DNA of 64,000 nt from Synchiropus splendidus. Its lineage: Eukaryota > Chordata > Actinopteri > Syngnathiformes > Callionymidae. The DNA is taken from assembly GCF_027744825.2 (NCBI RefSeq), contig NC_071337.1:10169031-10233030 (forward strand). Reading direction: 5' to 3'. Of this stretch, positions 19,568-35,000 are shown piece after piece (the stretch's first letter is position 1; every line of letters starts with the position of its first letter). A model generated the notes under the pieces. That model was not told the DNA's origin and made no database searches. It worked only from the letters and a program-made list of their open reading frames with translations. A program made the position numbers and the translations under genes.

Positions 19568-21851
19568 TTAAAAACTACGCCCCGGGTGTGGCCGCGGTCG
19601 AGTCAAGCGTGGCTGAACATGTGATGTCCTGTGGTGGTTGCCAGGAATCCTCTGGTTTACTGGTCTCTGCAGAGCTGCAGGAGCAGAGGCAACTATGTGG
19701 GAGGTGTTTATGGAGGTGGCGTTGGCTGCCAGCTCCACCTTTCCTTCCAGTTTGACCAGACGTGTCAAGATGTCATCGAGCAACACGGCTATGGTCCTCT
19801 TTAGGTCGGCTGTGTGAGGGGAAGAAAACAAAACCACGAATCAGCAACTAAACTTTCTAACTCTGAACCAGTTTAAACAGTTTATACTCAAGAGTGTCAG
19901 TGTTTTAATGAGCCAGAGAAAATTGAAGCAAAGGATTTGATGGCACTTTCTACCACATAACGTAGTGCTTATATCTGCAAAATGCTGGTGGTTTGCAAAG
20001 TATAAATCGGTTGTTCTCTGTAGTCTGTGGAACAATGGGTCGTGATTGGCTGGCATGTATTGGCCATTGCTTTCAATCAACTCATCAGCAGACAAATATA
20101 CACGTCTGAGGAACAGCCTGCTGCGCTAACAGCCTGCTGCTGAGGAACCAGCGCTCTCACTTTCATGAGCCCAGAAAACTCCGTCAAGTACTGGAGCTTT
20201 AAATCGTGTGTTTAATTTGAAGGCGCATCCCTGCACAGCTTTTTCCTGTGCATGTGCCGCAGGATGCAAACTTTACATGACAGATTGAAAGAAGATCCAC
20301 ACCAGACATACCGCTGGTTAGTGAGCAGCGAGTAGAGAGGAGGGGACGCAACACAACCAGCGGGGCTTCAGAGCACCGGCTGTCACACGTGAACAGTTGT
20401 TGAGATCAGCATTCACTGATCACGCTGAAATTGGCCGATCACAATTGATGACTGATCGAACGATCGGAACATCCCTATTAAAGCTGTGACTAGCAGCCTT
20501 TCGCTCGCTAACCTGACTCACACATGTTTTCTTCTGTTAAAGATGCTGTCAGAAGCAGATTGAAGTCGACTTGCAAGCAAACTTAAGAAATTATAGCAGA
20601 TGATAATTATAGTCAGATAAACAGGGAGCTCTGAAAATGAAACAGATATTTGAGTCATTTATTTAGGATTAACTTGCACAAAGTGAAGCGTGATTGTCTT
20701 ATTTTTAATTGTTTTTGTTTTATTTCTGATCTTCATGTAAATATTTTTTAGGCCTTTGGAAATATTACATTTTGAATCCCCAAAGTATTGAAAATGGTAT
20801 CGATCTTCCTGGGTAACAATATCAAGTTTGCAACTTTAGCATTGTTTCAACCCCTAGAGCAGTGATTCTTAACCATAGGGCCGGGGCCCATGTTTGGGCC
20901 AAGAGCGCCTCCTAGAGAGCCACTAAAAGTATTTTTTGTTTTACACCTTTGGCCTGTGAGGGCTGTGAGACACTCAGTTTTAATACAATAGCCACGTTTG
21001 ATGGCAGTGTCAATGAATTGACCTCACAGCTGCAAATCTGTGATAGTTCTTGAAAAGAAAAAATGATAAAGACATTTAAAACTGTTCATGAAAGCACATG
21101 GAGAAGCAGTTTTGAAAATTAATTGGAACATTTTATGGCAAAACTTTTATTTACACTCCACTTATATCTTCTTTGGAGAATAAAACATTTTCATTTTATG
21201 ATATTTAGACATGGTTTTATTATTTTATTCAGAATTTTATTCAGAGTTTCCAATTTTCTCAACAGTTTGCATCAATATTTTTTTTTCTTAGTAAATTTGA
21301 TGAATATGACTTGCACCTGATTCTGCAGCTGGTTGGACTTTTCGATGACAATATCTTTGCGATGATCACATGGTTTCATGTCATTTCACAAGGTCTTGCT
21401 TCATTAAGGTGGAAGTAGATTAAATATGGTTATTGATGATGAATGAAATGTAGAGTAATGAATCAGTTCTATTACTTGAATGGGCTCCGGACCCATTTGT
21501 TCTGGGAAAGGTGGGCCCTGAGATCAAATAGGTTAAGAACCCCTGCCCTAGAGGTAACCCTGCAAAAAGCACATTCAGATTCAGATTTCACAAGAATTTA
21601 ATAAGTACATTACCATAGCCAGCCATCGAGGTTCCTTGTGGGCCTCCAGGGATGTTCTGGTTCTCCTCGGTCAGGACTTTCACATATCTGTGGCTGAGCT
21701 CCAAGATCTGCTCCCGCAACTCGGCGCTGCTCTGATGCCGAGGCTGCTGGACGGTGTAGCGCAGCAGCATCAGCCCCCACACCAGCCCAAAGACTAACAG
21801 CAGCACACTCAGCTTCTGGGACATGTTCCTCCGCAACAGTGGACTCAGCAT
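19568..21851 (-). CDS. ccdc126: CCDC126-like secretory-pathway protein
   Basis: Two coding exons, 21614-21851 and 19568-19809, give 159 residues (about 140 in human). The N-terminus [19 protein letters not shown] is basic and then hydrophobic up to LVWGLMLL, a signal peptide or signal anchor. It is followed by [19 protein letters not shown], a short coiled-coil region and [19 protein letters not shown], which match human CCDC126 closely. The C-terminal third is diverged, with potential N-glycosylation sites (NATS and NTSH) and an Arg/Pro-rich end (HPGRSF). Residues 9-20 ([12 protein letters not shown]) start at an internal Met that corresponds to the well-conserved part of the family. The single coding intron holds a complete hAT element. 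Biochemical role not established; the leader suggests a Golgi or secreted protein. Confidence 0.9.
20860..21545. mobile_element. Complete non-autonomous hAT-type element with 8-bp target duplication
   Basis: The ends CAGTGATTCTTAACC and GGTTAAGAACCCCTG form imperfect terminal inverted repeats of the hAT Charlie type. They are flanked by a perfect 8-bp direct repeat CCCTAGAG (20852-20859 and 21546-21553), the length typical of hAT transposases. The 686-bp body has no transposase frame. A truncated relative lies at 14173-14432. Inserted in the ccdc126 intron. Confidence 0.88.
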
Positions 21852-22069
21852 GGTACTCGGGTTAGCGAAGGGAGAGGGAGGAACCGGCTCCTGCCTGTGA
21901 TATGTCGAGGTGTAATATAGTTTGGCTGTAGGTCAGTGGTAGCAGGTGCTGCTGGCAGTCAGGAGATCTCGGAGAGGTCCGTCACTCGCCTCTGAACCGA
22001 ATCGCCAAAGCGTACTGGGAGGTCAGTTAAGGAGTCCAGCCGCATCGTTGATCATCGAATGATTGTGAG
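21852..22069 (-). other. ccdc126 5' UTR segment with upstream splice acceptor
   Basis: On the minus strand TTGCCTTTCAG ends at 22070, a good acceptor 218 bp before the start codon, so the coding exon probably begins at 22069. The upstream untranslated exon is likely near 24.8 kb, leaving a 5' intron of roughly 2.5 kb. Confidence 0.5.
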
Positions 22070-24500
22070 CTGAAAGGCAAGAAACAAAAGGATGATTCCT
22101 CTTCTAGCCTGATAGAAACAAAAAAAAAAACAATGTTGGTAAAGGTCGCAACTCGCGCACCAGGAACGACAGAGCTACAAATGCAGTTGCTATTTCTAAA
22201 GCTCAAAACATGTTCATATGAATGAGTATGAAAGTCAGTCTGAATTGCCCCAAAAAGGAATGCAAACTTGGCGCTGAGGTGATTATTATGGAGTCACTCC
22301 TCTCACTCTGAGCACAAAGCAGCAATTATCAGAAAAGCCTTTTCACTTCTCTTTGCCCAGAAACCTGATTAGCAGTTCAAATCTCACGGGAGCAAGAGAC
22401 AAGCACAGACGATATTGGATTTCTAATCCTGTCCAACACAATAATCATTAGCCCGACAAATAGTTAATGAGGGCTCGGGGGGAAATTGGGAAATCATTCC
22501 GCACTTTCCTAAATGTGCCCAGAGTTCAAGGCGTGGTGATGTTCTGCCGAGGTCAAGGGGAGGACAGCGACTCTGGAAATCAATTATATTGCGAAAAGTA
22601 ACAGAATATGTTCCATTCAGGCGCACACACCTGACCTTCCGCTGAAGGGGAATTCTGTTCTATTTAGGAACAAGTTATACTAGTTAAAATGGCGGTTCAA
22701 GTCGACGGCCGCCACAAAGAGGAAGGTGAATTTCAATGGATCTATTTTAGGTGTGAACTTCTGCTCTGACCTCACAGGCTGACCCATATGGGCAGTAATG
22801 TGATTCTTGGCTCATTGTCCACCGAAAAGCTGGTGTTCCAGTTTGAAGTGTGCGTTGCGAGGCAAGTCCAAGCATAACATCATCGAGTAGACAACAAAGC
22901 TTTTCAGTAGTTCTGTCATTTGGGACCAAAGGTTGATCCAGATTACTATCCAACTCATGTGGTGCATGCACACACAATCAAAGCATAATATAGCAGCACA
23001 CTCCTCCAGAACCTGGGAGGAAAACATAGCAAACTAGTCGGTTCGACATCACTCAGCTGACAATCATCCATGGAAAGATGACTCAGCAGGATCAGCTATC
23101 ACTTTTTATGAGTTGTCTTCCTGCTGCAGTAGAATTGTGTCATGTTATTGTGAGCAAATCCAAATCACATGTCCAACGATTTCCACATACACCTCTTGCT
23201 TTCTGTTTAATTACATATCTCCTTTTGACTAATATGTTATTTAGACAAAAAAGAATACTTCACTGAGCTGTGGGTTAACTAGTTCTCCTTCTCATTAACT
23301 CTCAACTACAGCACAATTTGTAAACACTTAGGCTTTTAATTATTCACAGCGTGCACACACAGGGGAACCTGGCAGGCCGATGCAATATTCAGCAGCTTTG
23401 TCCACCAAGTGAGTATTTCACTCAACAATTAATCTTCTTGAGAGCCATTTAGAACGGACAAAACCTCAAAACCATTTGTACTTGTTTTCCATATTATTTC
23501 AGAGCGTGTGGCGGAGCATTCAAATGCTTTCAGGCCTGCTAGGGAAATGGAAAGTTACCATGGCTAATAGACACAAGAGCTTTTGGACTTGGTTTCCACT
23601 ACATGAAAGTAACTTGTACAACTACATTATCAACAGCTCCAACTCAAACAACAACCCTGGTACCAGATGTAGCAGTTGACAGATTCATACCAAACAACAC
23701 AAACACTCTAATGATGACACAGCTTGTAGCAAAACCACAACAGAAGAAACAGCTGCAGCCTTGATAAGGCCAAGGCAAGTGGATTATAAGAGGCTTCAGG
23801 TTAAACATAACCAATCCAAGCTGTCTTGCAACTGACAAATCACACAGCAACATGTCAATTATCTTGTCTAAATAGTGACTACAAGCCAAAAAAGTCCAGA
23901 CATGATAAAACGTGAATGGTGAGTTTCCCACATTAGGGGGTGAAATCCCAGCAAAGGGGAGACCACTGGGTCTGTATTTATTGACTCATCATTAATTGGA
24001 GCTTAAGGGGAAATATATGAGCAGGTCTGACTACAAATTCAGTTGTGTAAATAACAAGACCTTTAAGAATCTTTAAAAGAGATTAGTATGGCGGTCCAGC
24101 AGAAATCTGCCGGGGTGAACAGTGGTCAAAACTAGTTTTTGGTGGTGCTGTTCATCCTGACCGGACATTCACCAGTTCAGCCCATTGTTCAGAGGAAACA
24201 CACACCAATAAGTCGCCAGTTTCCAACAATGAATGCTCCACTTATTTAGTGATCTGCTTGTGTGTTACTGTGCAATGTTAACACAATGAAACGTCATCTA
24301 GAAGTAAAACACTGACCATGACAGCTGCCTCAAGAGCAACCAACTTCAGACGTGAACGTTGTCAAACAGACGTGTACATGACAACGAGTCTTATGTCATA
24401 TCTAACACGCAAACATACAGCTGTCGACTCAGCTCTTCTTCCACGGGACGATGGCTCAGCAAAAACTATAGACATACAGAAACATATTATTCTTTTAAAA
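22070..24500. other. Region without recognised genes (probable ccdc126 5' intron)
   Basis: No exon, repeat family or RNA gene could be supported. Open frames are short and without family resemblance. Confidence 0.45.
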
Positions 24501-24529
24501 GATTACAAATCGACCGTCACAAACTACCT

Positions 24530-24870
24530 GGATGTGTAGCTCGCCGCGTCGCAGACAGAACAGTGGATCTCCAGGAAACCAGTTGGTCTCGAGCTCCAGC
24601 TGCAACCTCTGGCTCCCACCGACAGATGCGCTTGTTTCGCAGCCGTTTGAAGACGTTGCGGAGGTCATCTGGTCACAAACAGCGCCAAAGACCCTTTTAT
24701 CGCAAAGTCAACATTTCAATACGCCCCAGGTTTTCGGTCTGTTCGGCTTCCACCGCGGCGGTGCAGCAGATCCAGCAGTCTTCGAGCTAAATTCGGCAGC
24801 TAGAAGCGTGTAACTGACCCAACTGTCATGGTTCCCAGCTGCTGCGTCACCTCGGGTGCATCCTGGGAAA
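24530..24870 (-). promoter_or_regulatory. Probable ccdc126 promoter / first untranslated exon region
   Basis: Local enrichment of CpG (CTCGCCGCGTCGCAG, CACCGCGGCGG, GTCACCTCGGG) between A/T-rich flanks, about 2.7 kb upstream of the coding exon that has a 5' UTR acceptor. Inference only; no TATA box. Confidence 0.3.
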
Positions 24871-26336
24871 TGTAGTCGCCTCATACGTCAATTCAATACG
24901 TGAACTAATAAAGAAGTTTAGAACTTAAATACATTGTAATTTCGGTAACTCAGCTACGTTATTGTCACCGGGTAACTAATAAATACAGTTTGTTATTCAG
25001 TCATGATATAAATTTATAACCGTCAGCATTGAGAGGGAATTATTGACTATCCATTCAGTCATGTCTCACTTCTTACAGGTTTTAAATCTTTAAAATGAGT
25101 TAATTTTTGGAAGAAGTGCTTTCCAAGTTGCACCAACTTGTCAATAAATCGAGTTGATTATTTAGACGAAAAGCTAAGAAACCAACTTTTATATAATTGT
25201 TTCAACAAGACTTGTGTTTATAACCAAATAATTGTGTTTTTAACCAAATCAACAGTGTTGAAAAACTGGAGCCAGGATTATTCCTTTCAACACACTTGGT
25301 TGTGTCATCTTGTTCCATCAACACTTAGTGCATGCTGGGTTGTTTGGCAATAACTCTTCAGAGGAACAGTAAAGAAAGTTTACAGGCTGTCCAGTCCAAC
25401 TTTTTGCAAGTGTTACTTCTGCACCCTTTCCTTTGGTATAATGGCATTTCAACCTCTTAGCATTATCACCACCAAAGCTGTGTGTCATTATGTGAGCTCC
25501 TTCATGGCACATTAATGTCAATTTGAAGCGCCAGTCCTGCTTTCATATCAAGAGTTTCTGACATGTCTATCCAAGACACCAAAGGTGGTGCTCATGTGCT
25601 TGGTCAGATGAAAGACGTCAAGGCCTGTCTTGCTCTTCTCCCAAGACCGAGAGGTCAGTGATGGCCACGTTTGCTTCCAAGCAGACCAAATAAACCCATT
25701 TGGGTTTTTATCCAGGGTATATGGTCCATAAAAACTTTTTTTAGAGCTTTGAAAAAGGATCTTAGTTCCCACTTAAAAGTCCACACTGCTGGCCAATATG
25801 AAGCGTCAAGGTTGTGAGGCTTTTACTATTTTCTCCTGATTAAATTTGTCAACCAAATGTTCAAAAGCTGGTGAAGCACATACATAAAGAAAATGGCAAC
25901 AAAGTACAAGCACTTTGTTTTTTTATGTCTTCCATTCCAGTCGTGTTTTGACCCAGATGCAGCTTCAACATCTACACATTTAACAGTTTTAATGTTCATT
26001 ATCATTATGATGTACATTTTACAGTATAGGTCATTCACTCTGGCTTCATGTTGATGCTCATCCTTCCTATAATTATTTTGTATTGCATATAAAGCTTCTC
26101 AAAAAAACACGTTCCTAATTCTGGAGTCCACATATGTACAATACTGATTTTTTTTTACGAGCAGGCAAACCGGAGTTCCCGGAGGAAACCATGGAGGCAG
26201 CAGAATTACATGCTAAATTTGCAGACTGATAACAGTAGTCATTTCAGCCATTGACCTTTGCCTGCGCTAAATAGATTTACAGAAACTAAAATGGACAGAC
26301 TGATGGATGAACAGGTCAAAATCCTGACTTGCTTAT
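24871..26336. other. Spacer between ccdc126 and the beta-tubulin gene
   Basis: Contains the tubulin 3' UTR at its right end. Two minus-strand open stretches (25318-25521 and 25548-25772) have no recognisable similarity. No mobile element was identified. Confidence 0.4.
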
Positions 26337-29036
<2,700 letters not shown>

Positions 29037-29043
29037 GGTGGAT

Positions 29044-29227
29044 CTGAAAGTACACCAACAGTCGGCTATTAAAGACAGCAACCACAGATAAGACTTCATG
29101 CTTCCTTCAGCATCTCAATGGACATCGCCACCAAGAGATCCTGCATTCCATCATATATATGACTAGCATTTGATACATTATATTTCCAACCCAACCTTTC
29201 TTTAGACATATTTTACACTATACTCAC
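29044..29227 (-). other. Probable 5' UTR intron of the beta-tubulin gene
   Basis: A good donor (GTGAGT, at 29227) and acceptor (GTGTACTTTCAG, ending 29044) frame 184 bp between the TATA box and the start codon. The coding exon would begin at 29043, seven bases before ATG. Removal is inferred from the signals. Confidence 0.45.
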
Positions 29228-29314
29228 ACACTATTAGTCGTTTGTCCTGCTCACTGACGCTCAAGAACGGGTGCTGTAGGTTGAACTGAAGATGCAACGA
29301 ACAAGAGGCCATGC

Positions 29315-29324
29315 TATATTTATA
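29315..29324 (-). promoter_or_regulatory. TATA box of the beta-tubulin gene
   Basis: TATAAATATA on the minus strand, about 280 bp before the tubulin start codon. It would place transcription initiation near 29285-29290. The fam221a start codon is 540 bp away on the other strand, so the two genes share one short divergent regulatory region. Confidence 0.6.
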
Positions 29325-29860
29325 TTCTAGGGTGGGCAAGATCCCCAGGACACCTTTGATAAGTGGGCAGTTCAGTAACAAAGATGCCAACAAGTACAGA
29401 GGCAACTGATGAAAGGCATGCGGCGGCATGGTGCCAGCAGAAATGGACATATTTCACATTTAACGTCAGTGGAGGTGGGACATCGGTAACTACCAGTCTC
29501 GAAATTTAGCCAGCTGGTCAACTCCGGTCATGTACTTAGAGGACACTTTTCTAATGAGAAACAACTTTAATTCGACAAGGGTAAGACATTTAAATAGAAA
29601 CAAAGGTTCTGTGAATGAGTTGGAATCAGTCATGAGAATATGACCACCACTAGAGTTCTAAAAAAAAAAGAGTTCTTTATGCAGGTTGTCAAATGAGTGG
29701 GTGTCTTCACCCGCAGGGAAACAGATTGTCACAGTCCCTTGTATGACCACTTGAGAGCGCTGCAATCGTCTCTATGGAAACCGTGCTGCTTGCAGTAAAC
29801 ATGACCGGGCCTTTGTTTTCATCTAGTTTTGCATCCTGCTTTCAATTCTGAAACTAAAGA

Positions 29861-31533
29861 ATGGAGAGAGTGCGCCTGGAAAAGTCGGCTACTGAAGCAG
29901 TGGATGAATATTTGGAGTACAGAAGGTTTGTTCAAATCATAGGTTTATGTAGATATAAACCAATTCATGTCAGCCAAATAGCTCTGTAACAAGTTTTGAG
30001 AAATTAAAACATGTTGTTGCATGATGCATAATCATTTCTTGAATTTATTTATGTTGTCAGTTATTTATTATTATTACTATTTTTATTCTTATTTTGTTTA
30101 CGTTCATATTTATTGGCACAAAGACCATTGCATTGCATTTTAGGCTCAAAATATATATTGCATTTCTGAAGAACGCATCTCATACTGCGCAACACTAAAC
30201 TCCACCTAGTTGTTTCTTCTGCATGGCCACCTGCAGGATTGTTGGTGACGATGACGGAGGCACACTCTTCACTCCAGAGCAATATGAGGCATACAAGAGG
30301 AAGATGATCCCGCAGCGGATGAAGAACCGTCTGTTTGTCAGTTTTGGTGTTCCAGGAAGTATTGACTGTAGACTCGTAGGTCCTGAGACGCAGTGCTTCT
30401 GCTCACACAGGTAATGAATCAAACATGGAAATAACAATCAGATATTCTGACATACCACTTCTTTTCTACCACAGGTATAAGCAGCATAAGACAGACTTTG
30501 AGGAGGTTCCATCTGAGCGACCTTTGACCCTCCCTTGTAAGGTAGCGGGATGCCAATGCATTGCATATGAGTATGTACCTCAGAACGGGTCGGTTCAGGT
30601 CCGTTGCAGGTGTAAACACTTACCAAAGGATCACAGTGAAGCTGCAGGACACTCATGCAAGAAGTGTAAGTTCATATTCTAAAACTCGTGGATGATTGAA
30701 ATGTTGTGGTTGAATGATTTGAATGAAGCACCGCAGAAAAAACGTCCCAATAACAATAACCTTTTTCACAATTTGTTGCCTATTAAATTGTTTGTATGTC
30801 AAAGATATCATGCCTCAGATTAATCTTAACCTCTGTTTGATAGGTCAATGCACTGGGTTCGAGAGTCCAGCTGGATGTGGTTGTGGACAAGCTAACAACT
30901 GTCACAAAACCCTGGTAAATGAGTGTCAAAAAGTAGCTAAATCTGAAAATGAATGACAAGAATAAAATCCAATATTTTATGGTAGGTTGAGACAAAGGCA
31001 GAGAGGACAGCACGAGGTTTCCCAGTGGGGCAGGATGTTCCTTACGCTGCTATGGGGGGGCTGACAGGGTTCAGCTGCTTGGATGGATACCTGAGCTTGG
31101 GATGTAATGGCGCTGGTGAGTCTTTCAAAACCCAATTATAAAGTTTCAATACGGAAGGCACCGATCTTTTTCATTTTGTTTTCCTTATCTCCTGCACTCC
31201 TGTTGGTCAGGCATGAAAAGTACATGCATATTCTGCATATATAATGGAGGGCAGCATTTGAAACATACAGTATATACAATGCATTTGTATCCATGATTAA
31301 ACATCAAATGCAGATTTAGTCTGCATCTTATTAAACTCTTGTTCTAAAATTCCAAAGTACTCTGCATACCATGTAGTGTTGTCATTAAGATGATCATTCT
31401 AGACATCATTGGTTGTTGACCTGCCGGTTAAATATTTCCCGAATCAGATTAAAACATGTTCCATTTTGCAGGTGCAGCATCTCACTCAGACCTCTCAGAA
31501 CAGACAAGGACCAAGATTGGAAGACGAACCTGA
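29861..31533 (+). CDS. fam221a: FAM221A-like cysteine-rich protein, short form
   Basis: Exons 29861-29925, 30237-30410, 30475-30665, 30844-30914, 30986-31115, 31472-31533 join in phase to 693 nt, 230 residues. The N-terminus ([36 protein letters not shown]) and the block [13 protein letters not shown] match human FAM221A closely. The middle is cysteine-rich with paired motifs ([34 protein letters not shown]), suggesting zinc binding, then [16 protein letters not shown]. The last exon ends GRRT-stop, so the protein lacks most of the C-terminal region of the 298-residue human form (including its charged ERRYQERMKMEK stretch). I found no further exon before the GATA satellite. Function unknown; divergent neighbour of the tubulin gene. 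Confidence 0.9.
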
Positions 31534-31685
31534 GGAGTATCTGAACACTGGAGTGCAGGGTTAATGAAATAAGCAGGGGATTCTCAACGCACCAAGCAGC
31601 CATCCCAGAAATATCAACAGAGTGCTGAATTAAATTCTCAATGCTGTGTACAGAGGACACATACACCCTCTCTTTTAATACTTCA

Positions 31686-32087
<402 letters not shown>

Positions 32088-35000
32088 TTATTTCACAGTT
32101 TCACACAGAAGGTAGTCACCCCACTTCATTGAACTTCATTTGGCGTCACAGACTCATCCCCACATGAGTCATCCAGGTTAGCGGTCCATTAAGGGTCTAG
32201 TTACTTCAACAACTGACTGCATCTCTCAGCTCCCTCTCATTCAGCTTCGATGATTATGTGAAGGTTCCCAGGTCTCTCTGATGTATGATGGAATCCATGG
32301 CATCTGACTACGGCCTAACAGACTTCAGTGTTCCAGCCAAAACGGCGTACCAGGGGACTTGTCTCATACACAGCACTGTGTTTTGCTGAGACACTGATCC
32401 AAGAATGGGATCAGGTCTCAGGCACCAATGATCTCTAGGACCTTGTGTACCAGTCCAAGACCGAGCTAACTTCCCAAAAGGTACCGCCGAGTAATGATAG
32501 GACCAAAAATAGCAACACAATCACGAAGCGTTGAATTTAGCCTTTTGAAATCTGCAGATTAATGCATCATCTGGACTTAATTAATCCCATTTCTCACGGC
32601 AGATATGCAGTGACGAGAAATGAAACTAAAGCTGGCCGTTTCCGTTGAGCAGGTCCACTTTCATCTGAGACATAATGCGCACAAAATGAGATTTACTCCC
32701 ACTCGAATGTTCAATGTGACGATTCAGTGACGAGCGAGCGACTCACGATCTCAGCTGGTGTGAGAGTGACGCCGGTCACCTGTGGAAGGATGTCAGCTGT
32801 GCCTGGAGGGGATTCTGCGACACACCTGGGCCTCTGTGTGCTGGGGCGGAAAAGTGTGTCATCATTGATATCAAATCTTATCCTGAAGAAGAACAAAAAG
32901 CTTGTGACTTTGTTGTGGATTAACCGTCTATACAGGCGTTGTTATAAATATAGGTCACAAATATATATAGGTGTTGTCTTTAGCAAGCATTACATTAACG
33001 GAATTATGCTTCGCTGCTTAGCAAAAGGAAAGTGACTACCGAGGTTTCAGTCATGCCCAGCGGGTCTTCGATGGCAATATGTAGTTCACCTTTTTCTTTA
33101 CTACAGCGTGTTTTGCCTCATGATTTTAAATACAGTTGAAAGATCAGACACTAACAGCAGTTTTAACTGTAGAAGCAGCTTATTCACCTTGTATGATCAC
33201 ATAATAAAGTAAGTTATTCACTATGTCATTTTCTTTTATGGCTGCAGCTGCTTACAAAAGGTGGTCCACTGCTCACCCTGAAACGGTTTCACTGTGCTCT
33301 CGTATCACCTCAACACTGAAAACTATGCAACCGAAACAAGAGTCGCTTGTTGATAAATCTCAATGGCTATAACAGGCATGTAAACCTGATTCCTTTTTAT
33401 CCATGAGCAAGCTTTTTTATCCACGGCGATCGACTTGAGATCTGGGGGCAGGTGGTCTCAAGCAAAATACTTCGCTTTTGTGTGTACTAGTGGGAGCTTC
33501 ATTTCTGGAGATGACGATGTGGGATCTGAGCAAGTGCCGGGCAGACACAGGGAAAACATGTCAGAGGAAAAGCCCTGACGCATTAGTCTGGCACAATGAC
33601 AACTTAAGCTAATTGCCTCCCCGCAGCAACCATTTAGGAGGCGAAAGTTAAGTGGCGATGCTGAGAGGGTGAGAGTGAATGGCCAGCACACTTCCCTTAT
33701 TCCCTAGGAAACTATGCCCAGCTTGACTGGCAGCTACAATGCTCCAAATCACAACGACCACAGAGGATTAAATTGGCAATTATTGTTCAAAAATACACTT
33801 AATTGCACACGACATATTGATGGCTCAGTCTGACTCAACTGGAGACAAAGAACGTGCTCCAGCTAAAGTCTCTGGAGGAAACAAACTCTGCAACACGAGG
33901 CAGCAAATGCTTCATCCGGTTGCTCCAACGTACAGTTCCTCTTGAAGTGGTCATTAAGGAGCTGACACTGCTAATTGAGAGTCGGTAGTGTGAACAAATG
34001 AGGGACAACCAGGGTTCTTTAATTACCTATTAGATTATACTTTGTTGTTCATCGATTCTTAACTTATCCTGCCCACAAACAAATTTCAACAATCAACTTG
34101 GAGCCAAGTAGAGAGGCAATAAGATGTGGTTCAAGATGTGCAGCTCATAAAAGCACAAGAAGATGACGAATCAATCCAGTGTTGTGGCTCAGAAAAATGT
34201 GCATGAAAAAGCAACACGATCGGAGAAAGCAGTTTGACTGGAGTCAGGGGTGACATCCCAACCACAAAAGTAAAGCCTACACGTTCCCTATTGCTTGTAA
34301 ATATGTAAGAAATGCATGGTGATGAATGGAGATTATATTTTTTCTGAGTTACATAAAAGAGAATTTAAAAAATGTGAGGTGTTCCAACAGGTCCAGCAAT
34401 GGACAGTTATTAAGAAGCATCAAGATCAGCAAATGAAATGAAAATTTGAAGAGTTTGGTGTCAGAAGGTCATCGCCGCACTTCACTGTGGAACCCAAAGA
34501 TTAAAAGATGTGGTCTCATGGCTGCCATTGTGCTGCTGTGGCAGGGAGCTTCACTGACATCTTTAAAGGTAGTTCTCTTGCTCCATGCTCAAGAATAGTT
34601 ATGAAATATAATATGTTTTTTTATAAAGCCGTGGCAGTTGTCCAGCCATAAGCAGAATCTAATCCTGGCTGATGTCTTACCAACAACCTTTGACACTACT
34701 CTTGTGACATTCTTCTTGAATTGCCGCCTTTAATTCAGACCTGTTGATGATCCAAAACTGATTTCAATGGGGCCCCATGTCAGGGCATTAAACTCGAAGC
34801 TGCTTCAGCAGCCAAGTTCCTCTGACCCTGGATGTGTGGTGAAGGGTTTGACGAAACAGAGCGTGTGCAGAGGAGAGGATGCGGGCTTCAAGAATGCTGC
34901 AGTCTCTCAGTTGATCAGGCAATTCTTGACAGCCTTGTTGGACCTTCAGCCAGGATCTAGTCAGCCACACTGTGGTCAATAGAATGTGGCTGCTGGGTTT

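Noticed and set aside
20400..20476. CGATCGGAACATCCCTAT-type sequence resembling an end of a fish DNA transposon
   Set aside because: Only one end is visible; no matching left terminus or target duplication could be found.
24359..24790. 143-codon plus-strand open frame near the ccdc126 promoter
   Set aside because: Basic, low-complexity composition in a CpG-rich stretch, no recognisable domain; overlaps two other frames equally open.
32711..32896. Minus-strand frame (DINDDTLFRPSTQRPRC) that looks exon-like
   Set aside because: No family recognised, the opposite strand is also open, and no neighbouring exons could be joined; not stk31.
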